Origin: Gemmatimonadota bacterium
GTDB taxonomy: Bacteria; Gemmatimonadota; Gemmatimonadetes; Gemmatimonadales; Gemmatimonadaceae
Reading direction: 5' to 3'
DNA length: 24,546 nucleotides
Assembly (NCBI GenBank): GCA_003131365.1
Contig: PKVB01000075.1
Coordinates: forward strand, 10,123 to 34,668
Shown here one piece after another: positions 1 to 7,522 of this stretch. The position numbers and the translations under genes were made by a program. Every line of letters begins with the position of its first letter. The first letter of the stretch is position 1. The notes under the pieces were generated by a model. That model was not told the origin of the DNA. It was given only the letters and a program-made list of their open reading frames with translations, and ran no database searches.

Positions 1-308
1 GCATTCTTGCCGCGATTGCGATCCCGAAATTCGCCAATACGAAGGACAAGGCTTACGTCGCGGCGATGAAGTCGGATCTTCGCAACCTGGCGACCTATGA
101 AGAGCAGTACGCTGCAGACAACAACGGCGCCTACTTCGCCGGTGTCGCGGCGAGCCCCGCCTCGCTCCAGGGCTTCACCCCGTCGCAGAACGTGACGATC
201 ACTGCCGTGCTCGTTGCTGGTCCGCCCATGGGCTGGACCGCCACCGCGACCCACTCGCAGTCCGCAAAGACCTGCGACAACTCCACTGGCGCGATCGTCT
301 GCACCTGA
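1..308 (+). CDS. Type IV pilin (major-pilin-like), 3' part only
   Basis: The gene enters the window from the left; the frame is open from base 3 and stops with TGA at 306-308. The visible part begins inside the hydrophobic pilin helix (ILAAIAIPKF), directly followed by the amphipathic helix with a lysine and a conserved YEEQY stretch, which is the usual order in type IV pilins and type II pseudopilins. The prepilin peptidase site and methylated Phe lie outside the window. Two cysteines near the C-terminus (CDNSTGAIVC) could form the D-region disulfide of pilins. The protein would be an inner-membrane-stored subunit assembled into a pilus used for adhesion, twitching or DNA uptake. A strong terminator follows. 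The family is clear; whether it is the major pilin, a minor pilin or a pseudopilin cannot be decided from this fragment. Confidence 0.88.
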   Translation, partial: ILAAIAIPKFANTKDKAYVAAMKSDLRNLATYEEQYAADNNGAYFAGVAASPASLQGFTPSQNVTITAVLVAGPPMGWTATATHSQSAKTCDNSTGAIVCT

Positions 309-327
309 TAAAGTGCTGAGAATGATG

Positions 328-362
328 AAAAAAGCCCCGCTCGAATCGAGCGGGGCTTTTTT
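328..362 (+). terminator. Rho-independent terminator after the pilin gene
   Basis: An 11-bp GC-rich perfect stem (334-344 with 346-356, one central A, so effectively a 9-bp stem with a 5-base loop) is preceded by six A and followed by a run of T at 357-362. The A-run upstream makes it potentially active on both strands. It lies 20 bases after the pilin stop and only 31 bases before the next start codon. Confidence 0.93.
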
Positions 363-393
363 CATGTGCCCCTGAGCGAGGCATATTTCCCGG

Positions 394-1968
394 ATGACGG
401 ACCGCATGATCAGGCTGCTCATTCAGGCAGGGCTGGTTCTGGCAGTGATCGCCGCCCTCCCGTACAAGGTGTTCGAGCTCGATCGGTACTTCGTGCCGAA
501 GGAGCTCGTGCTGCACGTGGCTGCGCTGATCATCGCATTGATGCTCGTGGCGCGGCGACGGTCGCTCTCCTTCGATCTCGTAGATGGCCTGCTCGCGCTC
601 TTCCTGCTCTGGAGCGTCGCTTCGGCGATCTTCGCCACCAACCACTGGGCGGCCCAGCGCTCCGTCGCCATAAGCATCTCCGGCGCAATCGTCTTCTGGG
701 GAGCGCGCTCTGTGGCCGAGCGCGGCTCATACCGACCGATTCTTGTGGCCGCGGCGATCGCGGCGGTGTGCGCGGCCGCGCTTTCGCTGGCGCAGGCATA
801 CGGACTCGAGATGGAATATTTCAGCGCCAACCGGGCGCCGGGCGGCACACTCGGCAACCGGAATTTCGTAGCGCACATGGCGGTGATTGGATTGCCGTCG
901 CTGGTTTGGTGCACTGTCACCGCGCGGCGACCATTTGGCGCTCTGCTCGGCTCGCTTGGTGGCGCGGTGCTGGGCGCGGCTCTGGTGCTATCGCGATCGA
1001 GAGCGGCATGGCTCGCCGTTGCCGTCTTCGGGATAGTGCTTCTGGTGCCGATGATCGCATCCAGGAAATACTGGCGCGACGGCAAGATCGGTGGCCGCTT
1101 CGCGCGCCTCACTCTCGCGGCGACAATCGGGGGAATGGCGGCGATTGCGCTGCCGAATACCCTCAACTGGAACAGCGAGTCACCATATCTGGATTCGGCG
1201 CGCGGCGTGGTGGACTACAAAAGTGGAAGCGGGCGCGGGCGCCTGGCCCAGTACCAGAACTCGCTGCGTATGGCGACGTCCAATCCCGTATTTGGAGTCG
1301 GCCCCGGCAACTGGCCGGTAGAGTACGTTCGCTTTGCGCCTTCGAATGACCGGTCGCTAGCCGATGACGGTATGACGGCGAACCCGTGGCCGAGCAGCGA
1401 CTGGGTCGCATTCGTGTCCGAGCGCGGATTCGTTCCCACTGTGGCGTTGTTGGGGGCGTTTGTAATTCTTTTCTTCAGCGCGCTGAGGCGATGGAGTGAT
1501 CTGCCGGACCCGGATGCTGTACTCGCCCAATGCGTGCTGGCTGGAACGATCGTGACGACGATGGTGGTCAGTGCTTTCGACGTGGTGCTCGTCCTAGCCG
1601 CTCCATCCTTCATGGTGTGGAGCATCCTCGGCGCCACGAGCGGAATTCGTCGAAATGGGCGCGAGGTGAAGGTCTCCTCCAGGTCGCTTGGATTCGCGGC
1701 AACGGCGCTGCTCTTGTTGTCTTTGCTTTCGACCGCCCGAAGCGTTACGCAGACCATGGCAATGACCGCTGTTGGTCGCGGGGCATACACGGCTGGCTGG
1801 GTGACGGGCGCGCTGTGGGATCCAGGGAGCTACCGCATCAATCTTCGCGTGGCAGAGCTTTATTCGCGCCGGGGACACTGCCAGGTCGCTCGCGGTTACG
1901 CCCAGCAGGCATTGTCGCTCTTCCCCCACTCGCCGGCGGCGAGGCGTATCGCTCGGGGCTGCGGCTAG
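394..1968 (+). CDS. O-antigen ligase/polymerase-like membrane protein (Wzy_C family), possibly pilin-linked
   Basis: A 524-residue protein with about ten to twelve hydrophobic segments. Typical Wzy/WaaL/PglL features are seen: a GTLGNRNFVAH motif (about residues 150-160), SRSRAAWLA (about 195-203), and a long hydrophilic loop with RGRLAQYQNSLRM, then NPVFGVGPGNW, then a late E-R-G element before the next membrane segment. The histidine usually found at the end of this loop in WaaL ligases is not obvious; the matching stretch reads NPWPSSDWV. The C-terminal 45 residues resemble one TPR-like helix pair. The family joins or polymerises undecaprenyl-linked glycans on the periplasmic side, and PglL/TfpO members transfer them to pilin. 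Location just after a pilin gene favours a pilin-related role, but this is inference. ATG 394 is chosen; ATG 406 is possible. Confidence 0.82.
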   Translation: MTDRMIRLLIQAGLVLAVIAALPYKVFELDRYFVPKELVLHVAALIIALMLVARRRSLSFDLVDGLLALFLLWSVASAIFATNHWAAQRSVAISISGAIVFWGARSVAERGSYRPILVAAAIAAVCAAALSLAQAYGLEMEYFSANRAPGGTLGNRNFVAHMAVIGLPSLVWCTVTARRPFGALLGSLGGAVLGAALVLSRSRAAWLAVAVFGIVLLVPMIASRKYWRDGKIGGRFARLTLAATIGGMAAIALPNTLNWNSESPYLDSARGVVDYKSGSGRGRLAQYQNSLRMATSNPVFGVGPGNWPVEYVRFAPSNDRSLADDGMTANPWPSSDWVAFVSERGFVPTVALLGAFVILFFSALRRWSDLPDPDAVLAQCVLAGTIVTTMVVSAFDVVLVLAAPSFMVWSILGATSGIRRNGREVKVSSRSLGFAATALLLLSLLSTARSVTQTMAMTAVGRGAYTAGWVTGALWDPGSYRINLRVAELYSRRGHCQVARGYAQQALSLFPHSPAARRIARGCG

Positions 1969-2008
1969 GCCATTGCGAGGGGAATAGCTCGAAATCCGCC
2001 GGCCGATA

Positions 2009-2320
2009 TCAACCGCGCCGGAACAGCGACCCGAGCACACCTCCCGATACGCCGCGCGAACGGTTCACGCGCCGAAGCTGATCGAGCTCACCCTTGTCGA
2101 GCCAGATTCCGCCGCACTCGGGACACTCGTCGATCCTCACTTGCTCAGCGTGTTGCTCCTTGAGGTCGGCACCACAGCGGGGGCATTTGTTGTGGTGCGC
2201 TTTGCGCTCGGTCTTCCTGCGCTCGGCGTCTAGCTTCAATCGCATCTCGTGGATGATCTCGAGGTTTTTCTTGCCGAAATACTCGTCTTCGTTCTTGCTC
2301 GGTTTTTCATCCATCGGCAT
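2009..2320 (-). CDS. Small zinc-ribbon protein (zf-TFIIB / COG3809 type)
   Basis: A 103-residue soluble protein. The N-terminal half is charged and probably helical (EYFGKKNLEIIHEMRLKLD). The C-terminal half holds a zinc ribbon: CPRC, then after about 20 residues CPECGGIWLDKGELDQL, which is the signature of the zf-TFIIB-like family found widely in bacteria. Molecular role is unknown; the family is thought to bind zinc and perhaps nucleic acid or protein. The start at 2320 is preferred over an upstream GTG at 2344 because GGAG stands five bases before this ATG. A TATATT hexamer lies about 30 bases upstream inside a small palindrome. The gene converges on the ligase gene, with 40 bases between the stops. 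Confidence 0.85.
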   Translation of the reverse strand: MPMDEKPSKNEDEYFGKKNLEIIHEMRLKLDAERRKTERKAHHNKCPRCGADLKEQHAEQVRIDECPECGGIWLDKGELDQLRRVNRSRGVSGGVLGSLFRRG

Positions 2321-2340
2321 CGTGGCTCCAGGTTTACTAA

Positions 2341-2356
2341 TCACAAATATATGTGA
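2341..2356. promoter_or_regulatory. 16-bp palindrome overlapping a probable -10 element
   Basis: TCACA, six bases (AATATA) and TGTGA form a perfect 5-bp inverted repeat. On the minus strand the AT-rich centre reads TATATT and lies where the -10 box of the zinc-ribbon gene would be expected. It could be an operator. The half-site order is the reverse of the CRP/FNR consensus, so it is not called as a CRP site. Confidence 0.35.
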
Positions 2357-2390
2357 CGATTCGGTGAGCGGCCGTGTAGATCCTACAAAG

Positions 2391-2422
2391 AAAAATCCCG
2401 GCGCCGTTCGGGGCGCCGGGAT
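2391..2422 (-). terminator. Rho-independent terminator after the DUF5916 gene
   Basis: An 11-bp perfect GC-rich stem (2395-2405 with 2412-2422, loop of six) is followed on the minus strand by a T-run (A-run 2387-2395 on the plus strand, with one G). It starts 24 bases beyond the stop codon of the large barrel protein and separates it from the zinc-ribbon gene. Confidence 0.92.
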
Positions 2423-2446
2423 CCCTCACCGGGGCGAACCGGCACG

Positions 2447-5179
2447 TCACCGGGCGAACCAATACGTCGCCTTTAGGAGGAAGACGTTGCTCGGGCGTCC
2501 GAAGATCTCCTTTGCCTCGCGACCGGTGCGGAAGTCACCTTCGAACGGCAGGAAGTCCTCGCGCTGCTGTTGCCACACGAAGAAAAGAGCCGAACCGGGA
2601 CGATACTCCCAGCGCACCACCGCGTTGCCCCGCAGCGAGTGGGTGCGGAAGTCGGGATTGCCGATCGAAAACGCGGGCGCGACGCCGGGCCCGTCCGGAT
2701 CCGCCACATAGGATACAATCTTTCCAGTCGCCGGATCGGGCACCGGCGTGATGGTACTGCCGTTGTCCCGTCCGTAGACCGCGTACTGCTGGGTTCCCGG
2801 CGTCGCCAGCTCCTTGAATCCCTTGAAGCGGCCGGCGGACGCAAAGGGCTGTGCGTAGAGCTGGAACGAGAGGAGAGGCGACAGAGTCCACTCGACGCGA
2901 GTCGTCGCCGACAACGTCGTCTGAAAGATGTCGCTGAAGATGTAGCGCCGTCCGTAAGTGCTGGTCGCCAGCGCGTCGCCTGTCCCTTGCACGAACTGGA
3001 TGGTGTTGTGATAGAGGGACAGGGAAGGCGTCACGATTACGTGAACTGAGGAGCTGGGCCGGATGTCGAAGCCGAGCGAAACGTCCCTGGCGTATCCGTG
3101 AGCCTCGTCACCGTAATTGTCGGCGTAGACGTTGTACGATACGGTTCGTCTCTGGTCGCTGGTGATTTGTGTCCAGATGCCCCACTGGGTGGGCTGCCGC
3201 CCGAGCGGACCACCGCGCGTGAGCCGATCGTCGATCGCGCTCGGATCGTATTCGGCGCCCCCGTAAATGGACCAGAGATTCGTCAGGTTGAGGGTCACCT
3301 GGTTGAACATGCTCGTCCAGATTTTGTCGCCCCCGTGATTCCAGGCGTGATTCGTCCCCAGATACAGGTTGTAGCCTCTGAGCAGTTTCCCCGGTTCGAT
3401 GTTGTTGTACGATCCACTCGCGCCGATGTTGCGGTAGTCGACCCGCCCCATGAATCCGAGATCATTCACCTCGAATCCCGGGCTGATGTCCTTGGCCGTC
3501 GCGGCGAACTGCCAGGTTCCCGATTTATTGAGTCCCAGCTTGGTCGAGTAGCCCGAAAGCGAGATCGCGCTAGGATCGAGGCTCAGGTAGTCAGCGTCGG
3601 GACGCTGGTAATACCGAGCGCTCGACTGTTGCGCGCTTTGGATCACGGCTGTCGAGCCCTCGATGAGCGATCTGGACAGTGCGCCAGTCAGCGCCCACTC
3701 CCGGTTGGCCCAGCGATGGGTGAAATCGAGGCTACCGACGTCCGCGTTCGCGCGCAGCAGATCCTTGAACACGGTGTCGCTCAGATCGCGATTCACCGCG
3801 GTGCCCCCGAGCCCGATGATGGTGTTTCCTCCGCGGAAGTCGCGGCTGACTCTGCCGACGAAATAGTTGGTCAGCGGTTCGACGGCTGTAGTTGATTCGA
3901 TGTTCGACGCGTCGATCACTCGGGCTTTCTCCTCGCCGGTAAGCGCGTTGAGCAGGCCGATCGTCCACGGGCCGACTTTACCGGTCACTTTGCCCGCGCC
4001 CAGAATCGTCGTCGCGTCGGGCGCATCGACGAACACACCATCGGCGAATCGCTGCGGAGACCGTCCGATTCGTCGCGAGTAGAAGATCTGTTGATTGCCG
4101 TATGACGGCCCGCCGTTGATCGTACCGATGTTGAAAATATTTGCGCCTTCGACGAAGAAGGGGCGCTTCTCAGGGAAGAAAGTCTCATACGCCGAGAGGT
4201 TCACGACCGCGGGATCGACTTCCACCTGGCCAAAGTCCGGATTGACGGTGGCGGTGAGGGTGAGGCTGCTTGGAAGCCCGTACTTGAAATCCGCTCCAAC
4301 GGAGGGCTTGGTGTCGTTCGCTCGATAGAATGGATTCGCGGGATCACCGGGCGCACGCGTGAGCTTGGCGCTCACGTACGGCATCACCTCGAGACGGCGG
4401 GGAGTAGGAATGTCCACGATTCCAGTGAGGTCGCCCTCGAATGAAACGAAACCCGGATCGGTTTGCTTCCACGGAGACCAGCTGTCGCGCTCGTTCCGCC
4501 GCGCTACGTCGCGCATGACCTGAAAGCCCCAGACGTGCTCGACACCTTTCTGCATTCCCCCGAAACGCAGCTGCGAGAACGGTATCCTGTACTCGGCGGT
4601 CCAACCAAGCGAATCGACCGTGGTCGCAACCTGCCAGACTGCATCCCAGTTCAGGTCTTCGCCCCCGATGTCATCGAACTCCAGAACATCCTTCTGCACG
4701 CCGCGCGGATTCACCGAGAACCGGAACGACGTCCGGCGGTCGCGATATGAGTCGACCATCACGTGCAGCCAGTCCGAATAGATTCCGGACGCATCGCGCC
4801 GGGCGAGCTGGGCGGCGATCGAGTCGGGACGCGAGTCGAACATTCGCACGCCAACGTACAGAGCTTCGTCGTCGTAGAGCACGCGGACTTCGGTTGGGTC
4901 GGTGGGCTTGGCTCCCACTTTGGGATAGCTCTGGGTGAAATCGCCCGATGGAACCGCCGCCGCCCACGCCGGCTCATTCAATTTTCCGTCGATGTTGATC
5001 GAGCTCGGAGCACGACTCGCGCGCATGACACGAAGGACGGTGGCTGGGGCGGGTGTTGGCGGAGAAGCGGTCGGCGGGCCCGCCGGCTGGCCGGGATAGG
5101 AGGGGTTCTGGGCAGCTGCGTGTGAGGCGACGAGAACCGACAGTGCAGCCAGGCACCTGGACGCACGAAGAATGATCAT
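2447..5179 (-). CDS. CBM9-like/DUF5916 outer-membrane protein
   Basis: A 910-residue secreted protein. A signal peptide (about 1-23, ending ASHAAAQ) is followed by a Pro/Ala-rich linker (about 26-46). Next is a carbohydrate-binding family-9-like beta domain (about 55-220), with the INIDGKLNEPAW opening and the YDDEALYVGVR strand that mark this group. The remaining two thirds match the DUF5916 type, with alternating hydrophobic strands, the NPDFGQVEVDPAVVNLS and FFPEKRPFFVEG motifs, and near the end RTHSLRGNAVVRWEYRPGS. The protein ends in YWFAR, in keeping with an outer-membrane barrel. Function in the family is unproven; glycan or polymer binding or uptake is plausible. No Shine-Dalgarno is seen before ATG 5179. 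It lies 112 bases after the anti-sigma gene on the same strand and has its own terminator. Confidence 0.9.
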   Translation of the reverse strand: MIILRASRCLAALSVLVASHAAAQNPSYPGQPAGPPTASPPTPAPATVLRVMRASRAPSSINIDGKLNEPAWAAAVPSGDFTQSYPKVGAKPTDPTEVRVLYDDEALYVGVRMFDSRPDSIAAQLARRDASGIYSDWLHVMVDSYRDRRTSFRFSVNPRGVQKDVLEFDDIGGEDLNWDAVWQVATTVDSLGWTAEYRIPFSQLRFGGMQKGVEHVWGFQVMRDVARRNERDSWSPWKQTDPGFVSFEGDLTGIVDIPTPRRLEVMPYVSAKLTRAPGDPANPFYRANDTKPSVGADFKYGLPSSLTLTATVNPDFGQVEVDPAVVNLSAYETFFPEKRPFFVEGANIFNIGTINGGPSYGNQQIFYSRRIGRSPQRFADGVFVDAPDATTILGAGKVTGKVGPWTIGLLNALTGEEKARVIDASNIESTTAVEPLTNYFVGRVSRDFRGGNTIIGLGGTAVNRDLSDTVFKDLLRANADVGSLDFTHRWANREWALTGALSRSLIEGSTAVIQSAQQSSARYYQRPDADYLSLDPSAISLSGYSTKLGLNKSGTWQFAATAKDISPGFEVNDLGFMGRVDYRNIGASGSYNNIEPGKLLRGYNLYLGTNHAWNHGGDKIWTSMFNQVTLNLTNLWSIYGGAEYDPSAIDDRLTRGGPLGRQPTQWGIWTQITSDQRRTVSYNVYADNYGDEAHGYARDVSLGFDIRPSSSVHVIVTPSLSLYHNTIQFVQGTGDALATSTYGRRYIFSDIFQTTLSATTRVEWTLSPLLSFQLYAQPFASAGRFKGFKELATPGTQQYAVYGRDNGSTITPVPDPATGKIVSYVADPDGPGVAPAFSIGNPDFRTHSLRGNAVVRWEYRPGSALFFVWQQQREDFLPFEGDFRTGREAKEIFGRPSNVFLLKATYWFAR

Positions 5180-5291
5180 GAGGAGACGGGTTGAAGGGGC
5201 GGGTGACTCTTCTCGCTGTTGCCAGACTTAGACAGCGCTACGGTTGTAAGGGTTGGGTCGCGACAGCGATCCGAAGGATAGTCTGGCGGAA

Positions 5292-5954
5292 CTACTTCTT
5301 CGGGGCGGTCGTCGCTTGGCCAGCGATAACCGGTGCGGCGTCCCTGGAGCTCTTGTCTTCAGCCATCTTCACAGCCTTCGCCGCCATCGCCGCAGGAGTG
5401 CTTCGACACGCGGCCGCCGGATCCTCCTCGAAAGTCGCAAGGAGATCTCTGGACTTCGCCACCTCCGAGGCGTTGCCTCGCACCGTGATGGCGGAGATGC
5501 CCGAAGTGGGAACGTAGTAAGTGCTGCCGCGCGAGCGGACGTAAGGATTGATGATATCCGCGGCCTGCTGTGGCGAAAGGCACCGAAGCGGAATCGTTTC
5601 GGTGCGCAGAGTCGAGCCCGTGGTCGCGTCCGCATGGTTGAGGGCAGGAATAATCGTAGTCGCCGCGGCGATCCAGATCGTAACCACGAGCGCGGCACCG
5701 CTCAGCATCACCACCACCCGACCGACGCGCCGGCGGTGCGCCGTGCGCACGGACGTCTCCGCCAAGGTGATCGGACTGCTCATCGGCGGAAGGTTGTTGA
5801 GCACGTTCGCGGCGTTGTACTCTCTGTCGCGGAGAAGTGTCGTGAGCCGCGAACAGTCGGGACAGGTTGCGCAGTGGAGCATTACCGAGGAGTCGGCGGG
5901 CATCTCCCTCAGCGAGCCGGTAGCGAGCTCTGATAGGCATTCTTCGCACGTCAT
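5292..5954 (-). CDS. Membrane anti-sigma factor with zinc-binding motif and secretin-N-like periplasmic domain
   Basis: A 220-residue protein. The N-terminus carries the ZAS/zf-HC2 pattern: C3, C6, then H27-x3-C31-x2-C34, as in anti-sigma factors that clamp ECF sigma factors in the cytoplasm. One membrane helix follows at about residues 77-104. The part outside the membrane (about 119-177) shows a beta-alpha-beta-beta-alpha pattern, with IPLRCLSPQQAADIINPYV and then GISAITVRG and a helix EVAKSRDLLATFE. This resembles the N1-type/KH-like domains of secretins. A low-complexity Ala/Lys tail ends the protein. Its ATG overlaps the sigma stop by four bases (ATGA), so translation is coupled. Anti-sigma role is well supported by motif and context; the secretin-like assignment is by eye. 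Confidence 0.87.
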   Translation of the reverse strand: MTCEECLSELATGSLREMPADSSVMLHCATCPDCSRLTTLLRDREYNAANVLNNLPPMSSPITLAETSVRTAHRRRVGRVVVMLSGAALVVTIWIAAATTIIPALNHADATTGSTLRTETIPLRCLSPQQAADIINPYVRSRGSTYYVPTSGISAITVRGNASEVAKSRDLLATFEEDPAAACRSTPAAMAAKAVKMAEDKSSRDAAPVIAGQATTAPKK

Positions 5955-6595
5955 CGGGACAGGTCTCGATAGCTCGGGTGAGTGGCGAGCAGGGCCTCTC
6001 GGATAGCCTTGCGCGCCTTGAAAAGATTGGCCCTCACCGAGACCGGCTTCATCCCGGTCCGCTCGGCGGCTTCAGAGGGGGAAAATCCCTGGAGGTCGAC
6101 CAAGTCGAATATCTCCCGCTGCCGACGCGGAAGCTCGGAGAAGAGCTCGTGAATCACGCTGGCTGCCCGCTCGCGATCCACGCGGCCACCGGGGTCGGTC
6201 GTGTACACGTCGCGCATGGGCTCGGCGCCGGGCGAGAGCGCGAGGCGGTCGCGACGTCTTCGCGTCCGCCGCATCTGGGTCGCCGCTCTTCTCGTGATCC
6301 TGTACAGCCACGCCTCGAGCGATCCGTCGGAGCGGTACGTACCGAGCTCGCGATAGGCCCGAACGAAGACTTCCTGTGTGATGTCCTCCGCCTCGTCGGG
6401 GTCGTGCGCGAACATCAGCGCCCACCGGAACACCGCCGGCTGAAAGCGCGTGACGAGAGTCGTGAACGCGGAATCGTCCCCGGAGGAAGCGAGCGACGCC
6501 AACTGTGCGTCGCGCGCGTACGACGCGCGATCGCGGTACGACACGCTCGAAGGTGGATCCGCGTCGCTACGCCCTTTGTTGTCGAAGCGGCTCAT
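5951..6595 (-). CDS. ECF-type sigma factor (sigma-70 family)
   Basis: From ATG 6595 the protein has 214 residues. Region 2 is clear: FQPAVFRWALMFAHDPDEAEDITQ is followed by EVFVRAYRELGTY and then EAWLYRITRRAATQ. Region 4 is also clear: LFSELPRRQREIFDLVDLQG, then the helix-turn-helix FSPSEAAERTGMKPVSVR and a basic helix. No region 1 or 3 is present, so it is an ECF sigma factor directing RNA polymerase to a specific regulon. The frame stays open to an ATG at 6688, giving 31 more residues, but that stretch is AT-rich and looks like promoter DNA. A TATATT hexamer lies nine bases before ATG 6595 and no Shine-Dalgarno is visible. The anti-sigma gene overlaps by four bases. Confidence 0.93.
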   Translation of the reverse strand: MSRFDNKGRSDADPPSSVSYRDRASYARDAQLASLASSGDDSAFTTLVTRFQPAVFRWALMFAHDPDEAEDITQEVFVRAYRELGTYRSDGSLEAWLYRITRRAATQMRRTRRRRDRLALSPGAEPMRDVYTTDPGGRVDRERAASVIHELFSELPRRQREIFDLVDLQGFSPSEAAERTGMKPVSVRANLFKARKAIREALLATHPSYRDLSR

Positions 6596-6604
6596 GGCGA
6601 GGCT

Positions 6605-6610
6605 AATATA
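6605..6610 (-). promoter_or_regulatory. Probable -10 element of the sigma/anti-sigma operon
   Basis: On the minus strand TATATT stands nine bases before ATG 6595, which would put the transcription start about two bases before the start codon. No good -35 hexamer is seen at the right distance, as might be expected for a promoter using an alternative sigma factor. The 132-base gap behind it also holds a 6-bp inverted repeat (AGAGCG 6694-6699 with CGCTCT 6706-6711). Confidence 0.4.
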
Positions 6611-6727
6611 TGGTTGCATGGGCAGTGCGCCCGGATGCAGTGACAAGCGATTTCTCCATTGTATCGTCTCCAATAGAGATGTCACCATTTGTCAGAGCGT
6701 TTACTCGCTCTCTGGATTTACTGAAGA

Positions 6728-7519
6728 CTACACGAGAGAGCGGATCCAGCCTCCGTCGACCGCGATCGAGCTGCCGGTGATGTAGCTCGCGCGCTCCGAG
6801 ACGAGAAATGCGGCGAGGGCGGCGAACTCGCGGGGCTCGCCGAGCCGGCCCATTGGAATCTCCTTTTCCCATTTGGCAAAGGTGTCCTTCGCTGAAGCGC
6901 CGGATCTTTCGCCGGCGGCGCGAGCCAGCTCCTCGACACGATCCGTGCGGGTGTAGCCTGGCAAAATGCAGTTCACCGTGACCTTGAATGGGGCTACTTC
7001 ATTGGCGAGTGTGCGCGCGAATCCTGTGACCGCCGCGCGCAAGCTGTTCGAGAGCATCAGTCCCTCGATCGGCTGCTTGACCGCGATCGAAGTCACGTTG
7101 AGAATCCTTCCCCACCGCCTCTCCTTCATTCCGGGGAGGAGAGCGCGCACGAGCCCGACGGCGCTGGTCAGGAGCAGCCTCGTAGCCGCGTCCCACATCT
7201 CTGGCGTCAGCCTCTCGAACGGTCCGCTCGGCGGCCCTCCCGAGTTCGTGACGAGGATGTCGACCTTGCCGAATTTGTCGAGCGCCGCTTTCGCTACGCG
7301 ATCTATTCCCGACTGTTCGGAAACGTCGGCCGCGACGTCTACGACAGTGACACCCGAGCTCTTGCGGATCGATTCCGCGGTCTGGCGCAGCGCCTCCTCC
7401 CCGCGCGCGCACACGACGAGATTCGCTCCTTCAGCCGCCAGTTCTTCGGCGATCGCGCGGCCCAGACCTTTGCTGCTGGCGGATACGAGCGCGACCTTGC
7501 CGCGAAGACCGAGGTCCAA
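6728..7519 (-). CDS. SDR-family oxidoreductase, atypical active site
   Basis: A 263-residue Rossmann-fold protein of the short-chain dehydrogenase/reductase family. Seen are the nucleotide-binding loop SASSKGLG (residues 13-20, in place of TGxxxGxG), a NSGG motif (92-95, the NNAG position), the catalytic-position serine S144 and the C-terminal YITGSSIAVDGGW. The active-site Tyr and Lys of YxxxK are missing: the aligned positions are S157 and R161 in LSNSLRAAV. I recall a subfamily annotated as 3-oxoacyl-ACP reductase-like with this change, but its reaction is unclear. The start is TTG, three bases after the cupin stop (TAA), with GAGG about 11 bases upstream in the cupin end; the two form an operon. 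Substrate is not predictable. Confidence 0.9.
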   Translation of the reverse strand: MDLGLRGKVALVSASSKGLGRAIAEELAAEGANLVVCARGEEALRQTAESIRKSSGVTVVDVAADVSEQSGIDRVAKAALDKFGKVDILVTNSGGPPSGPFERLTPEMWDAATRLLLTSAVGLVRALLPGMKERRWGRILNVTSIAVKQPIEGLMLSNSLRAAVTGFARTLANEVAPFKVTVNCILPGYTRTDRVEELARAAGERSGASAKDTFAKWEKEIPMGRLGEPREFAALAAFLVSERASYITGSSIAVDGGWIRSLV

Positions 7520-7522
7520 GGG

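Noticed and set aside
2341..2356. CRP/FNR binding site
   Set aside because: The half-sites are in the opposite order (TCACA first, TGTGA second) to the CRP consensus.
6596..6688. 31-residue longer sigma factor from ATG 6688
   Set aside because: The stretch is AT-rich with a -10-like hexamer and sits before the normal sigma region; more likely promoter DNA, though not excluded.
6691..6715. Hairpin AGAGCG/CGCTCT as terminator of the SDR gene
   Set aside because: Only six base pairs and no T-run on either strand.
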